From Nitrososphaerota archaeon (lineage in GTDB: Archaea > Thermoproteota > Nitrososphaeria > Nitrososphaerales > CADDZS01), in NCBI GenBank assembly GCA_021325255.1, contig JAJPHP010000080.1, forward strand, positions 62,001 to 126,000: a DNA stretch of 64,000 nt, in the 5' to 3' direction. A program made the position numbers and the translations under genes. Within the stretch, counting starts at the first letter, position 1; each line of letters begins with the position of its first letter. Under the pieces are notes generated by a model that did not search any database, was not told the origin of the DNA, and worked only from the letters and a program-made list of their open reading frames with translations. This document shows positions 16,329-25,697 of the stretch, one piece after another.

Positions 16329-16916
16329 ATGTACAAGATCTCACCAGGCGCAATCGGGATGATCGCAATCCTCGCCGTCATCTTGGCGGTGATAGGCGGT
16401 GTAATCTTGAGTTACAATCAGAGCAACTCTGTTGCCACCAGCTCAGCGCTGACTCGCATCGGGGGCACGCCATCTTCGCAAGTGTCCGACGGCTACGGCC
16501 AGCGAATCGCAGCTCTCTCTGGCTTTGCCGTTGAGTCCCTCCTGATTGAAACGCCGGGCGGCAGTCCAGTAGTGAGTGGGCCCGTGTATGTCGCATCGAC
16601 GCCCTCCCAGCTAGAGCAGGGATTTCAGAATATAGCGAGTTTCGGGGATTGCAACGGCTTCTCTGAAAACTTGAGTGCACGATGCGTAGGCATGATATTT
16701 GTTACGGCGTCGAGCCAAGACTTGTGTTTTTGGATGCATGATACCCCAATGCCGCTACAGCAGGTGTGGATTTCTACCAACGGCACCGTGCTTTTCACCT
16801 ATCAGGCGCAGCCTTTGAACGACGGGTCTGTTTGTCACAGCGGCCAGTTCGTACTCGAAACGGACCCAGGTGAACAGATAGTCGCTGGGGACAGGGTCTA
16901 CCAGAGCAGGGTCTAG
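16329..16916 (+). CDS. Membrane-anchored DUF192 protein
   Basis: 195 residues: one N-terminal membrane segment (IGMIAILAVILAVIGGVIL), a Ser/Thr linker, and a C-terminal DUF192 domain showing the family pattern GMIF...CFWMHDTPMPLQQVWI, then VLFTYQAQPL and FVLETDPGEQI. DUF192 domains are about 110 residues, usually exported, with unknown biochemical role. An upstream in-frame TTG would add 13 residues, but the ATG places the hydrophobic segment close to the start and is preferred. The domain probably sits outside the membrane. Confidence 0.75.
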   Translation: MYKISPGAIGMIAILAVILAVIGGVILSYNQSNSVATSSALTRIGGTPSSQVSDGYGQRIAALSGFAVESLLIETPGGSPVVSGPVYVASTPSQLEQGFQNIASFGDCNGFSENLSARCVGMIFVTASSQDLCFWMHDTPMPLQQVWISTNGTVLFTYQAQPLNDGSVCHSGQFVLETDPGEQIVAGDRVYQSRV

Positions 16917-17151
16917 TGATTTGACTACGCCATTGGTGGTCGTTTCGCTTGCTCCAAGAAATTGAATTTCCAAGTGGCTCGGTGAACACCGGATAAGCAA
17001 TTTTCCAGATTGAGGTGCCGTTCTTCAGTTGTTTAGCTCCAAATGGATCTTGCTTTTCTGTAGTTGTGGAAGTCTAATTTTCTGATGGCGCATATACCCT
17101 CTACTAAACAGGACCCAGACAAGCGAGGGACGTAATCTCATGCAAAACATC

Positions 17152-17979
17152 CTAGCTCAAGAACGAAATGAACGAGTGTGCAAATTCCTCAGGCATCTGA
17201 TCGGCCGCTGCGACCGTGCCCCCAGGAATAGGTACGAGTTTGGAATTCGGGATTTTAGAGGAGACTTTGGATTGGACCGGGAATGAGAACGGGTCTTCCG
17301 TTGCGCACACGAGAAGCGTGGGGCACTGGATCCTTCCGTACTTTTCGTCGATTGGATAGTCCCTGACCGCCTGGTGCCCCAGCACTCTTCCTTCTCCTGC
17401 TAGAAGCGCGTCTCCCATGAACCTTCGAAGGAGATCTATTCGCCCTTTTGGGTAGAACCCCTGCCTCCTCTGCCAGAGTTTCACTAGGTAGCTTCCGTCC
17501 TCGCTCTCTTCGTCGCCATCCATCACTGGATGTTTGCTCGCCTCTGCTCTTCTTGCGCTATCGTAGTAAGGACATGCAGAAAGGACTAGTTTCTTGATCC
17601 GCTGCGGTTGCATGACCGCGACTTCGACTGCGATGACCGCGCCGGTGTGGTGCCCGACGAGAAAGATGCTCTGAAGTTTCATCGCGTCGAGAAAATCGAC
17701 GACTCCTCTTGCGTAAGTTTCAATGCTATGATTTCCATTCAGGCGGTAGGACTCTCCAAAACCGACGGTGTCCATCGCGATCGCCCTGAAACCTGCTTTG
17801 GCTAGGATGGGGACTACCTCGGCGAACTCGTCGGTTGATCTCGGGGTCTGATGGAGCAAGAGAAGTGGCTGACCCTGCCCTGCCTCCATGTAGTGAATCT
17901 GTCCCTTCGGTGTATCCGCGTACCCTTTTCTGACTACTTGCAACTTGTTTCTTACAGTGTATAGCCACTGGCGCGTCAT
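17152..17979 (-). CDS. Alpha/beta-hydrolase fold protein lacking the usual catalytic residues
   Basis: 275 residues with the alpha/beta-hydrolase layout: oxyanion region LLLLHQTPRS, strand AMDTVGFGES, and nucleophile elbow FLVGHHTGAVIA. The nucleophile position of G-x-S-x-G holds His (H111), and the C-terminal His region reads IPGGTVAAADQMPEEF, with no His in the usual place. The acid loop CATEDPF is kept. It may be a pseudoenzyme, a cofactor-free dioxygenase-like or lyase-type member, or use another mechanism. It is separated from the hydroxylase gene by about 80 bases. Confidence 0.75.
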   Translation of the reverse strand: MTRQWLYTVRNKLQVVRKGYADTPKGQIHYMEAGQGQPLLLLHQTPRSTDEFAEVVPILAKAGFRAIAMDTVGFGESYRLNGNHSIETYARGVVDFLDAMKLQSIFLVGHHTGAVIAVEVAVMQPQRIKKLVLSACPYYDSARRAEASKHPVMDGDEESEDGSYLVKLWQRRQGFYPKGRIDLLRRFMGDALLAGEGRVLGHQAVRDYPIDEKYGRIQCPTLLVCATEDPFSFPVQSKVSSKIPNSKLVPIPGGTVAAADQMPEEFAHSFISFLS

Positions 17980-18058
17980 TTTTAGTTATTTTGCCAAGGT
18001 ATGAGCGGTTAGAAAAAAGAGCACTCGGGCGCTTAACCAAGACGTAGGGAATATCACC

Positions 18059-20392
18059 CTATTTCGAGGCGACTTGTGGCGCGAATCGTAACAAACTCTG
18101 TGGATCGAATGGCATCCTTGATATTCTATCGTTATGGAACTCCTGCCCTAAACCAAGCGCATCATCAATCGCGCTCGCTATTGCGGCCGGAACGCCGATG
18201 ATGCCGCCTTCTCCTCCGCCTTTCACGCCGAGAGGGTTTGTCGGGGAAGGAGTCACAGTGTGACCGGTTGAGATTGGAGGCATGTCTAATGACGTGGGAA
18301 TGAGGTAATCGCCGAGAGAAGATCCAAGAATCTCCCCTTGCTCGCCGTATACTACCTGCTCGAGGAGGGCGGCCGAAATTCCCTGGGCGATTCCACCATG
18401 AGCCATTCCTTCGACGACTACTGGGTTGAGGATATTTCCGCAGTCGTGGACCATGACAATCTTCTTCAGGGAGACGAACCCAGTTTCGCCGTCAACTTCG
18501 ACGAGTGCGACGTGAACCCCAAAGGCAGACGTGCCAGACTTGATCGCGGGCTCATAGGAGGAGACTTGCTCTAAAACAGCACCGGGGTTCTTCGCATAGA
18601 AATCATTTGCCAGCCTTTCTAGCGATAAAGTTCCAGAATCGGTGCGGAAAGCGTCTTCCGCGTATTCAGGATGATTATTCCTCGAGCCTACTCCAAACGC
18701 CGAAGCTGCAAAATCTGACAGTCTCTGTTTGAGCTCTCGAGAGGCGAGGAGGACAGCGTTTCCCGCTAGGTTTGCACTTCGGCTAGCAATTGTCCCGTCT
18801 GCGCTGTAGGGGCAGGAGTTTGTATCACCATGAACGACGCTTACTCGGCTTGGCTCGACTTGAAATTCGTCAGCAACTATCTTTGCAAGCGTCGTCTCAA
18901 GCCCCTGCCCTGTCGGAGCAACACCGGAATACACCGTGAAAGATCCGTCGTTGTGCAAGGCGATTTTCGCCGTTTCCTTCGGGACGTACTTGCGGCCCTT
19001 CGTGGGAAGAGTGTCAAGGTTTCCCACTCCTCCTATCTCCAAGAAAAAGCCCAACCCGATTCCGCGTCGCTTCGTGCCAGATGACTTTGCGTCTTTCTCG
19101 AATTTGTTGTAGCCCGAGAGCTCGATAGCCTTCGCCACGGTGGCCCCGTACTTGCCGCTGTCGTAGACTAGTCCTGCGGGGTTTGCGTAAGGGAACTCGT
19201 CGCTTCCGATGAGATTTTTCATCCTGACCTCAAGCGGATCCATGCCGAGTCTCTTCGCGAGGAGGTCCATCATTCTCTCCCTGGCAAACGTGGCCTGTGT
19301 CATTCCGAACGCCCTGTACGTGCCCACGGGCCCCTTGTTGGTGAAGACTGCCTCGATCTCGGCGGAGTATGCGGGAATTCTGTACGGCCCCGGGACCAAA
19401 ATTGCTGTAACGAATGTCGAGACAATGTGCCTCGTCTGGAGGTACGCCCCGACATTTTGGATCATGCGATCCCTCATCCCGAGAATTGTGCCATCCTTCT
19501 TTGCGAAAAGCGTGACGTATTGAATACAGTCGCCGCTGTGTATCGCTCCGCAGACGTGTTCTCTCCTGTCCTCGATCCACTTGACCGGCCTCCCTGTCCT
19601 GATTGAGAGGAAGCAGGTGAGTATCTGCTCGGGGTAGAGGTGTGAGTTGATTCCAAAGCCTCCGCCGACATCCTGAGCTATGACCTGTATTTTTTCCTCG
19701 GGGATTTGCAGGCACTCGGCGAGCAAGGTGCGGTCCATGTGGGGGCATTGAGAGGTGAGCCAGACCTATAGCTTCCCGCTTTTCGGGTCGTAGCTCGCGA
19801 GCGCCCCTCTTGGCTCGATTGCCTGCCCGGTGACTCTTTGAGCCTCAAAGCGCTGCTCGATTATGACGTCGGCTTGTGCTTGAGCTGATTGGATATCGCC
19901 GGAACTGTGCGACCACGAGCCGATGACGTTTGTCTTGAGATCCTCGTGGACGAGTGGAGCTCCGGAATCAAGAGCCTTTTCTGTTTCGACTACTGAGGGG
20001 AGGAACTCGAAATCCACGTCGATTGATTCCAACGCGTCTTCTGCTTTTGCTCTGGATTCAGCAGCAATAGCTAGAACTGGCTGACCAAAGTATTTCACTT
20101 CGTCCTTTGCTAGGAGAGGAAATGGCGGTTGTGGTCTCCCCGGCCAGATTGAAATCATTGGGAGGACAAAATTGATGTCCGATCCTTTTAGAATGGTCAG
20201 TGATGACGAAGAAGGAGCTTCGCTCTCTGCCCTAGAAACATCAATAGACTTGATCTTTGCGTGACCCATCGGACTGCGTAGAAAGACGGCGTACAGCATT
20301 CCTTCGAGTTTGATGTCATCTACAAAGGCTCCCGTGCCCGTGATTAGCCGGCGGTCCTCGACTCTACGATTGGCAGTTAAACCATCATTCAA
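18059..20392 (-). pseudogene. Molybdenum hydroxylase large subunit (CoxL/xanthine dehydrogenase family), interrupted by one TAG
   Basis: Two pieces in the same frame are separated only by TAG at 19766-19768. Reading through restores the expected family segment K-L-x-V-W-L-T-S-Q-C-P-H before the MDRTLLAECLQIPEEK helix. The joined protein would be 777 residues, a normal length. The N-terminal part has RRLITGTGAFVDDI; the C-terminal part has DVGGGFG, the active loop TYRAFGM (not the AYxCSFR of true CO dehydrogenase) and the catalytic Glu region GGGEGG. Likely an aldehyde- or aromatic-oxidising type. No medium FAD or small 2Fe-2S subunit genes are adjacent, which also fits a decayed gene. A single-base error in the assembly is the alternative. 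Confidence 0.85.
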
Positions 20393-20483
20393 GGAAAAAT
20401 TTGCATTCGCTCGTAACGTCAGACGTCTCGATCAGCGGAGATAAACGTTTGCGAAAGGAATGCGTATCGACCCAATTCGCCTA

Positions 20484-21209
20484 TCAAATATTCACCAGAT
20501 TGCTCGAATTCCAAACTGCAATCTTTGTCAATGCTCTCGTTTCATACTTTTTGCCCTGCAATTCCCTCTTGAGCTGAGCCATGATTTTCTCATGAATCTC
20601 ATCCGGAACGTCCCACGTCACGGAAGATCTTCTGTTTCCGAGGTGAAGGATGCTATCATCGCCATTGATTTCTTCTTGCTGATCTTGAACGAGAACTATC
20701 TTCGAAGCAGCCTTGAGCGCAACCTTCCACGCGGTATCATCACGACCGAGAGGAAAACCGAAGTGATTCCTCAAAGCGAGGTATCGATCTCTGGGCTTTA
20801 ATGCATCGACCTCATTGAACACTGTAACAACATACTTGTCAGCAACTCTAGCAAGTTCGTGAACGACCAGTTTCCAGTCATTGACCAAATGAAGAACATG
20901 GACCACCAATGAAGCATCAAAGTAACCATCTCTGAACGGGATCTTTCCGCTGATGTCGCCGATGAGCAAGTCCTTCATACCCTTCTGTCTTGCAATCGCA
21001 AGCATCTTTTGAGAAATATCCAGGCCGATTACAGAATAGCCTCTCTGCGAAAGCTCGATGGCATAGCGTCCGGTTCCCACGCCTGCGTCGAGAATTGTCC
21101 TGCAATCCGAAAGCAAGTGTGTTAGAGAATCGATGATCTTAGTCATCTCTTCTGTTGGCATACGGCGAGTCGCATCGTAGATGTCTGCGACGCGGTCGAA
21201 GTTTGCCAA
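20484..21209 (-). CDS. SAM-dependent class I methyltransferase
   Basis: 241 residues with a Rossmann methyltransferase domain: motif I ILDAGVGTGRYAIELS, acidic loop IGLDISQKMLAIAR, motif II region DGYFDASLVVHVLHLV. It belongs to the broad Methyltransf_11/25 group that methylates small molecules; the substrate is not predictable. The C-terminal 80 residues (LRNHFGFPLGRDDTAW) form a substrate cap. It lies upstream of the hydroxylase gene on the same strand with about 90 bases between, so shared regulation is possible but not shown. Confidence 0.85.
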   Translation of the reverse strand: MANFDRVADIYDATRRMPTEEMTKIIDSLTHLLSDCRTILDAGVGTGRYAIELSQRGYSVIGLDISQKMLAIARQKGMKDLLIGDISGKIPFRDGYFDASLVVHVLHLVNDWKLVVHELARVADKYVVTVFNEVDALKPRDRYLALRNHFGFPLGRDDTAWKVALKAASKIVLVQDQQEEINGDDSILHLGNRRSSVTWDVPDEIHEKIMAQLKRELQGKKYETRALTKIAVWNSSNLVNI

Positions 21210-21280
21210 AGCTGATCCGAATATGTGGAAGAACTCTGTGATTTAAGGCATCATGGAGAATAGGTCGATGGGGAATCAAT

Positions 21281-21811
21281 TCAACTTACCACGGCGCACT
21301 CGGTGGTTGTGACAGTCGAGTTATCTATCGTTGTCACCTGAGTGGTGAGCGGGAAGGAGCTTGTAATCGTGGTGGTTGTAGTACCATTGACGGTATTTGA
21401 CTCGACTGTGGCGACTGAAATCGTCAACACGCCGGAAACGTTGACCAGTACCGGTAATACTGTGGCCGTGCTGGTCTGAGCCACTTCTGCGGTTCCCTCG
21501 AAACAAGTATACGTCGTGGATGATTGCACGTAGAGTACTACCGTGTCTATCTCGACGTCGTAACCAGTGATGTATTCTGTCAAGCTGATCAACTTCCCGC
21601 TGGTTTGCTGAGACGGGGGATGGTATGTTACGACCTGAATTGTTACCACAGTCTGTGTAACCGTGAGCGTTACGATCTCCGTCGAAGGCGGCTGAGAGCT
21701 CAGGGCCGCTTGGCTATTAGTGCCAACCACATAGCCTCCAAATGCCGCTAAAATCACGGCGACTACTATCATGACTGAGAGCGTTTGGCTTACGGCTCTA
21801 CCTGTCGGCAA
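21281..21811 (-). CDS. Membrane-anchored Thr/Val-rich surface protein
   Basis: 176 residues: one N-terminal membrane or signal segment (LSVMIVVAVILAAFGGYVVG), then an outside domain very rich in Thr, Val and Ser (for example TLTVTQTVVTIQVVTY and TTTTTITSSFPLTTQ), with two Cys and several N-x-S/T sites. This layout fits archaeal surface proteins with glycosylated stalks. No family recognised. Three other window proteins share the same plan (28.4, 30.4 and 31.4 kb). An inverted repeat lies about 55 bases before the start. Confidence 0.65.
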   Translation of the reverse strand: MPTGRAVSQTLSVMIVVAVILAAFGGYVVGTNSQAALSSQPPSTEIVTLTVTQTVVTIQVVTYHPPSQQTSGKLISLTEYITGYDVEIDTVVLYVQSSTTYTCFEGTAEVAQTSTATVLPVLVNVSGVLTISVATVESNTVNGTTTTTITSSFPLTTQVTTIDNSTVTTTECAVVS

Positions 21812-21866
21812 TTTCTATTATGATTCCAAGAGGCGGAAATGTATTTGAAACTACTCAATATTGAAC

Positions 21867-21887
21867 CTGTTCTGACAGTTAGAACAG
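21867..21887. promoter_or_regulatory. Inverted repeat CTGTTCT-N7-AGAACAG, site 1
   Basis: Perfect 7-bp arms with a 7-base spacer, about 55 bases upstream of the Thr/Val-rich surface protein gene on the minus strand. Similar sites with the same spacing occur at 28331 and 30364. The spacing and symmetry suggest a dimeric regulator site, but a shared transposon-like origin cannot be excluded. Confidence 0.4.
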
Positions 21888-22095
21888 ACGCGTGAAGAGG
21901 CTGTCCCACATCAAACCGTAGTAGGGCAATTTAGGCTTCAGTCCCCCCTTCAATCCCTCATACAGCGAGCACGACTTCAAGGTCACTCGCGCAACAAGTG
22001 ATTGTTGACCACTGTAGACCATAGCGCTACTCGAACTAGCTCGGGATCCGAAGAACTTTTTGAGTGGGCATTGGCTCTTCCTGCATCGGGAAAAT

Positions 22096-22284
22096 ATGAG
22101 CGTAAGAAGGGTGGTCGATGAAGAAGGTCGCGTAGCGATTCCAGCAAAAGTGTGCAGTCGTCTTGGCATTTGCCCAGGAAGCGAACTCGAAATTGATGTG
22201 CATGACGGAGCGATAATCATGCGATCCAAGCGGAAAGTCTTCGCGAAAGATCTCTTAGGCATTGCAGGAAAAGGAGCGAGTTAA
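22096..22284 (+). CDS. Orphan AbrB/VapB-type antitoxin
   Basis: 62 residues with the swapped-hairpin AbrB motif (RVVDEEGRVAIPAKVCSRLG then PGSELEIDVHDGAIIM) and a short C-terminal tail. In VapBC pairs a PIN toxin follows at once; here the next 300 bases hold no PIN sequence, so the antitoxin has lost its partner or acts as a stand-alone regulator. ATG at 22096 is chosen because the conserved domain starts directly after it; an upstream start would add residues not part of the family. Confidence 0.7.
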   Translation: MSVRRVVDEEGRVAIPAKVCSRLGICPGSELEIDVHDGAIIMRSKRKVFAKDLLGIAGKGAS

Positions 22285-22598
22285 CTTGGGAGAAGTTGAG
22301 AATTTGCTATCGGAGCAACGCCATCTTGCAGATTTACACTTTACCTAGGTGCTCTTTTCTTGGTGGGTGACGGTCCGCTTGGGTGTTTAGTACGCTGGTG
22401 GGCTACTAGTATTGTAATGCATCTTCATGTGAAAGAGTGTCTCTTCGCTTAGTAATCGAAGGCCTAACTTGCTACGCACGCTCATGTGTCTTGTCTAGAC
22501 GACGAATTGCATCCACCGATCACCTCTGATGATGATTGTTATGTCATACACCAAGTGTATTTGTTTCAGATTCCAAAGAGAAAGTTGACTGGGCTAAA

Positions 22599-22818
22599 TG
22601 GCAGAGATCATCACTGAGGAGAAAACAAGATTTGGAAAGCCAGTGATAAAAGGTACAAGGCTCACCGTAGGCAAGGTGCTCGGCGCCTGCTGGTGGGATG
22701 AGCTTCGAAGAGACCAAAGGAGAGTACAAGATAAGAAAGAGCGGAAATACTTGTTGCGCTGAAGTATGAAAAGGAGATGGTGTCCGAGAGTTTCGGTAGC
22801 CTCAAAGAAAGGCAATAG
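22599..22818 (+). pseudogene. Frameshifted DUF433 antitoxin
   Basis: The first frame reads TRFGKPVIKGTRLTVGKVLG, the DUF433 signature (G-x-P-V-I-x-G-T-R-x-T-V). A frame change then gives GGMSFEETKGEY, the family's second helix, and a further change gives AEILVALKYEKEMV to a TAG stop, the third helix. All three pieces line up in order at the family spacing of about 75 residues, so the gene is intact apart from two small indels. DUF433 proteins are antitoxins for DUF5615 PIN-like toxins, whose remnant follows directly. Confidence 0.65.
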
Positions 22819-22819
22819 A

Positions 22820-23005
22820 GCTCTTCCTTCTCGTAGCGCACATCCTAGCTCTTCTACTGACGTTTTCTTATCACTGAATCAAAAAGCGACACCCGTGACT
22901 GATGTCGGCATTGGAAAGGCTACCGACGAAGAAATAATCAAAATTATGCCGAGAGAATGGTCGCAGATAACTATCACCAGGCTTACTTCGACGGACAGCC
23001 GATAA
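22820..23005 (+). pseudogene. Remnant of DUF5615 PIN-like toxin
   Basis: The frame contains TPVTDVGIGKATDEEIIKIM and REWSQITITR, which match the DUF5615 core (G-x-D-V-x-D-V-G ... D-x-E-I-x-x-x-A-x-x-x-x-x-x-I-x-I-T-R-D). The N-terminal D-E-N motif is not readable in this frame and the sequence after ITITR is out of frame. With the broken DUF433 gene just before it, this is a dead toxin-antitoxin operon. Confidence 0.5.
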
Positions 23006-23070
23006 CGAACGGGACGAAACTTCCCGCGCCTGTTTAATAGAGCCGCATCAGATACGCGTTTGTTTGGAGA

Positions 23071-23466
23071 TCAAAATCGCCAGCGCTTTATCCCCTTCAC
23101 CCTGTCAAAGTCAGGATCGTCGCTGGCAATTTCGGTTATACCGCTTGACTTCATGACCGCGATGTGGAAAGCGTCTCTTGGTCGTAAATCAAATTCCTCC
23201 ATGAGATCCAGAGCATCCAGAGCAGTTGAAGGAGAGACTTCCTTTATAGCGAGATTCGGCATCGAGTAAATATCTTCTATCGTTTCTCGCAAGGCTTCCT
23301 TTCTTTTGTTCCTGATGATGACCCACATGACCTCGTCCAAAGTTAGAACGCAGGTGGCGGCTTTCTCGCCTGAGATTATTCTTCCTTGGAGTTTTCTGGC
23401 ATTATCGCCACGAGAGGTCTGATCAAAATTGGAGAAGAGAAAGAAATTGGCGTCCAGATAAATCAT
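23071..23466 (-). CDS. vapC: PIN-domain ribonuclease toxin VapC
   Basis: 131 residues with PIN acidic residues in place: D near the start (MIYLDANFF), E in LTLDEVMWV, D in LRPRDAFHIAVM and the D-D pair in EIASDDPDFDRV. Expected to cleave RNA (tRNA or rRNA in known VapCs) when freed from its antitoxin. Its ATG overlaps the antitoxin stop (ATGA), the normal arrangement. Intact. Confidence 0.85.
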   Translation of the reverse strand: MIYLDANFFLFSNFDQTSRGDNARKLQGRIISGEKAATCVLTLDEVMWVIIRNKRKEALRETIEDIYSMPNLAIKEVSPSTALDALDLMEEFDLRPRDAFHIAVMKSSGITEIASDDPDFDRVKGIKRWRF

Positions 23467-23717
23467 CGGGAGGAGAAGACCTCTTCGTATAACTTGTCCC
23501 CATAAACCCAGTGAAGCTTTTTGACATCTCCTCCGTATTTCTTTGCTCTCTCTTTAGATCTCTGAACCAGGTCCTCACTTGGAAGAGGCCTTATTTCTAT
23601 GACGTCTTCCTTGACCTCCAGCAGAGCACCTCCTCTTTCCTTCAACCCTATGCTTTCTCGAGCTACTTTTGGGATGACAATCTGGCCCTTGTCGCCCAGT
23701 TTAACCTTTATTCTCAC
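23463..23717 (-). CDS. vapB: AbrB-family antitoxin VapB
   Basis: 84 residues. N-terminal swapped-hairpin DNA-binding domain (VKLGDKGQIVIPKVARESIGLKE then ALLEVKEDVIEIRPL in outline) and a charged C-terminal tail that would wrap the toxin (SKERAKKYGGDVKKL). Translationally coupled to the PIN toxin downstream. Such pairs normally repress their own promoter as a complex. Confidence 0.85.
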   Translation of the reverse strand: MRIKVKLGDKGQIVIPKVARESIGLKERGGALLEVKEDVIEIRPLPSEDLVQRSKERAKKYGGDVKKLHWVYGDKLYEEVFSSR

Positions 23718-24085
23718 TTATTCTCACCATTGGTTAGAATATTACGTCGGACTCGTTATTTATGCCTTGAAGGTTCCATACTGGACACTCTTACACGTAA
23801 CAAAGCGATGCAAGGGTTCATAGTGAGGGTCTCATTCAAAGGAAACTCCTAAGTAGGCTTGGTAGATTGACTATTGAGGCACTGGTCTGAATCTCCTGCA
23901 GTTCGATTACACTGACGGCTCCCGCGCAGGAATAGCCAATGTTACAAGCAGGATGTACATCCTTGAGGTATTCTCAGCTTGGGCGCGTGGCTTGGGAACT
24001 CTGTTCGGCCCTATCTCATCCACCAGTAGTTGCTGTCGCAAGTGGCACTGAAAATTAGAGCGCAAGTGTAGAAGATCGCTACAAA

Positions 24086-24265
24086 GTGAAGCTGCTTAGG
24101 GCAGTCGTGGCAGTTGATTATGGCAGAAGGGACGATCTCGACATCAGGTTCAAGCATTCTGAAGAATCGCTTGGAGAGCCTGAGAAAGAGGGTCTTGCGA
24201 TATTTTTCTACGAAGGCGATTCCATAGTTGCAGTCGAGCTGATGGACCTGACGCATTTTAGATAG
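24086..24265 (+). CDS. Small DUF2283-like protein
   Basis: 59 residues from a GTG start. The pattern VDYGRRDDLDIRF, then GLAIFFYEGDSIVAVELMD resembles DUF2283, a compact beta-rich domain often coded beside toxin-antitoxin genes. A stop codon lies nine codons before the GTG, so it cannot be much longer. No other start codon exists in the frame. Function unknown. It sits between two VapBC pairs. Confidence 0.45.
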   Translation: MKLLRAVVAVDYGRRDDLDIRFKHSEESLGEPEKEGLAIFFYEGDSIVAVELMDLTHFR

Positions 24266-24285
24266 CCTAGCACCTAGCAATGGGA

Positions 24286-24504
24286 TTAATTGAAGATACA
24301 CGTTACCACTTCATATCCAATTGAGTATGAGTAGATGGCCCCACCGTAGAAGAAATAATACGTGATCGAAACGTACTGGGTGACATAGTGTGTGCCGGAA
24401 GCGTCGCTAATAATGAAATGAGCTTTGGGAACGCACGGCACGCAGTATGAGAACACAATGGTAGCGACCAGTACAATTGTTATGACTGCTAGTTTGTGTC
24501 GCAA
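24286..24504 (-). CDS. Small exported or membrane-anchored protein
   Basis: 72 residues from a TTG start. N-terminal hydrophobic segment (LAVITIVLVATIVFSYCVP) acts as signal or anchor, then a short Tyr/Ser-rich outside part with Cys. No family recognised. It belongs to a cluster of small membrane proteins of this island. Confidence 0.4.
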   Translation of the reverse strand: MRHKLAVITIVLVATIVFSYCVPCVPKAHFIISDASGTHYVTQYVSITYYFFYGGAIYSYSIGYEVVTCIFN

Positions 24505-24537
24505 TTTTCAATTGGCCGATTGAGAAGGACTATGCGG

Positions 24538-24738
24538 TCATTGCTGCTTGACGTTTGTTCCCTTTGACCAGTAGATTATGTTAAAGTGGTGGGCTTTGGA
24601 ATTGCAAGTGTAATATTTCGGTACGCTTGTTTCGTCTTTCTTCGTAGGGGACGCTTCAAGATGTTCGTTGTCGGGCGGAATCAACTCGAACTGGCCCTTG
24701 CAATCTTTCGCTTTGCAGGGCGCATTACCTTGGCTCAT
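24538..24738 (-). CDS. Small Cys/His protein, possible zinc ribbon
   Basis: 66 residues, no hydrophobic segment. Three Cys and two His (PCKAKDCKGQFEL, YYTCNSKAHHF) in an order that could bind one zinc ion. The segment C-x4-C-K-G-Q-F-E-L-I is like small zinc-ribbon proteins of archaea. No name can be given. ATG start. Confidence 0.45.
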   Translation of the reverse strand: MSQGNAPCKAKDCKGQFELIPPDNEHLEASPTKKDETSVPKYYTCNSKAHHFNIIYWSKGTNVKQQ

Positions 24739-24870
24739 GATGACCTTCCGCTGTGGCTTGAGGCATTTATTCTTTGACTATTAGGAATTTCCGTACTATC
24801 CTGCGCCGTTAAGGACGGCATACTCTGTGATGACTAGAAAATGCAAAGTTGGTTTTGAAGGCATGAGCTT

Positions 24871-25077
24871 CTATTTGGCAGAAACCGGAGCCACTAGCTC
24901 TTGGACAAGGTCGGTTTCAGATCTGAGCTTGCGATTCTCGGATTCGGAATAGTCTTCGTCATTATGAATTATCCTTTGATTTCCGAAATAGATTACCGGG
25001 GCAAAGAGAACGAACAGGATCAGGAGAGCGATTATGACTGCGGAGAGAGCGAATCCGATTCTCAAATTGTGTTCCAA
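24871..25077 (-). CDS. Small single-span membrane protein
   Basis: 68 residues: one membrane segment (FALSAVIIALLILFVLFAPVIYF) near the N-terminus and an acidic, coiled-coil-like tail (DEDYSESENRKLRSETD). ATG start. No family recognised. Confidence 0.4.
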   Translation of the reverse strand: MEHNLRIGFALSAVIIALLILFVLFAPVIYFGNQRIIHNDEDYSESENRKLRSETDLVQELVAPVSAK

Positions 25078-25153
25078 ATCACCATTAGGAAATCTCTAGG
25101 ATACGGGCACCGTGTCTAGCAGGGAATAAATTGCATGAAATGAGCGCCTACAC

Positions 25154-25276
25154 CTAAGAAAAAAAGCTGGGCGACTCCCAATCCGTGGGGTTTCCGCACA
25201 CGTGCGTGAAAAGCGACACAGGAATCAATGGAATCAGGAAGACGACAGTCACCATAACCAGGACGGCGACTTCCAT
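25154..25276 (-). CDS. Possible 40-residue membrane peptide
   Basis: ATG-started ORF with a strong hydrophobic segment (VAVLVMVTVVFLIPLIPVSLF) followed by a short Cys-containing tail; an in-frame GTG five codons upstream is another possible start. It fits the run of small membrane proteins in this stretch, but its shortness makes it uncertain. The 400 bases to its right hold nothing that can be supported. Confidence 0.3.
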   Translation of the reverse strand: MEVAVLVMVTVVFLIPLIPVSLFTHVCGNPTDWESPSFFS

Positions 25277-25697
25277 CTTTTCTGTTACCACTGCACAGGT
25301 CTTGCCCTAATGAAGGCGGAGGAAATTGGTCGCGTTTTTGATAACGATGAAAATTTTAGGCAGTTCGGTTTCGAGCAGGTTCCGTAACTTTATATTCAAC
25401 ACTGCAATTGGCCTCTGGCGTAATGACATCTCGGTGATCCAGAGACGTCCAACGGGAGTGCAAATGTGATCATCAGAAGAAGGCAATTCCTCGCTTACTG
25501 TTTACGCACACATGCTTAAAGAGAAGTTAGTCTGAAAGCTATCACAAGAGCTCATCGATAACATTGTGCCCTAACTCTATCTTTAAGCCGCATTTCTAGG
25601 AGTATAGTCCTCTTGCGCGCATCTTGGCGGTTTGTACAACGATGCGAAGAAAGCTACCCCAAAGCTCGTAATGGGCTTCTGTCACAAGTGAAAATGT

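Noticed and set aside
19766..19768. TAG as pyrrolysine or reassigned codon
   Set aside because: TAG terminates several intact genes here and no Pyl genes are in the window; a nonsense mutation or sequence error is simpler.
18059..20392. True aerobic CO dehydrogenase CoxL
   Set aside because: The active-site loop reads T-Y-R-A-F-G-M, not A-Y-x-C-S-F-R, and CoxM and CoxS genes are absent.
23830..24060. Open stretch on the plus strand after the first VapBC pair
   Set aside because: The frame reads without stops for about 60 codons but no start, family pattern or neighbour supports it.
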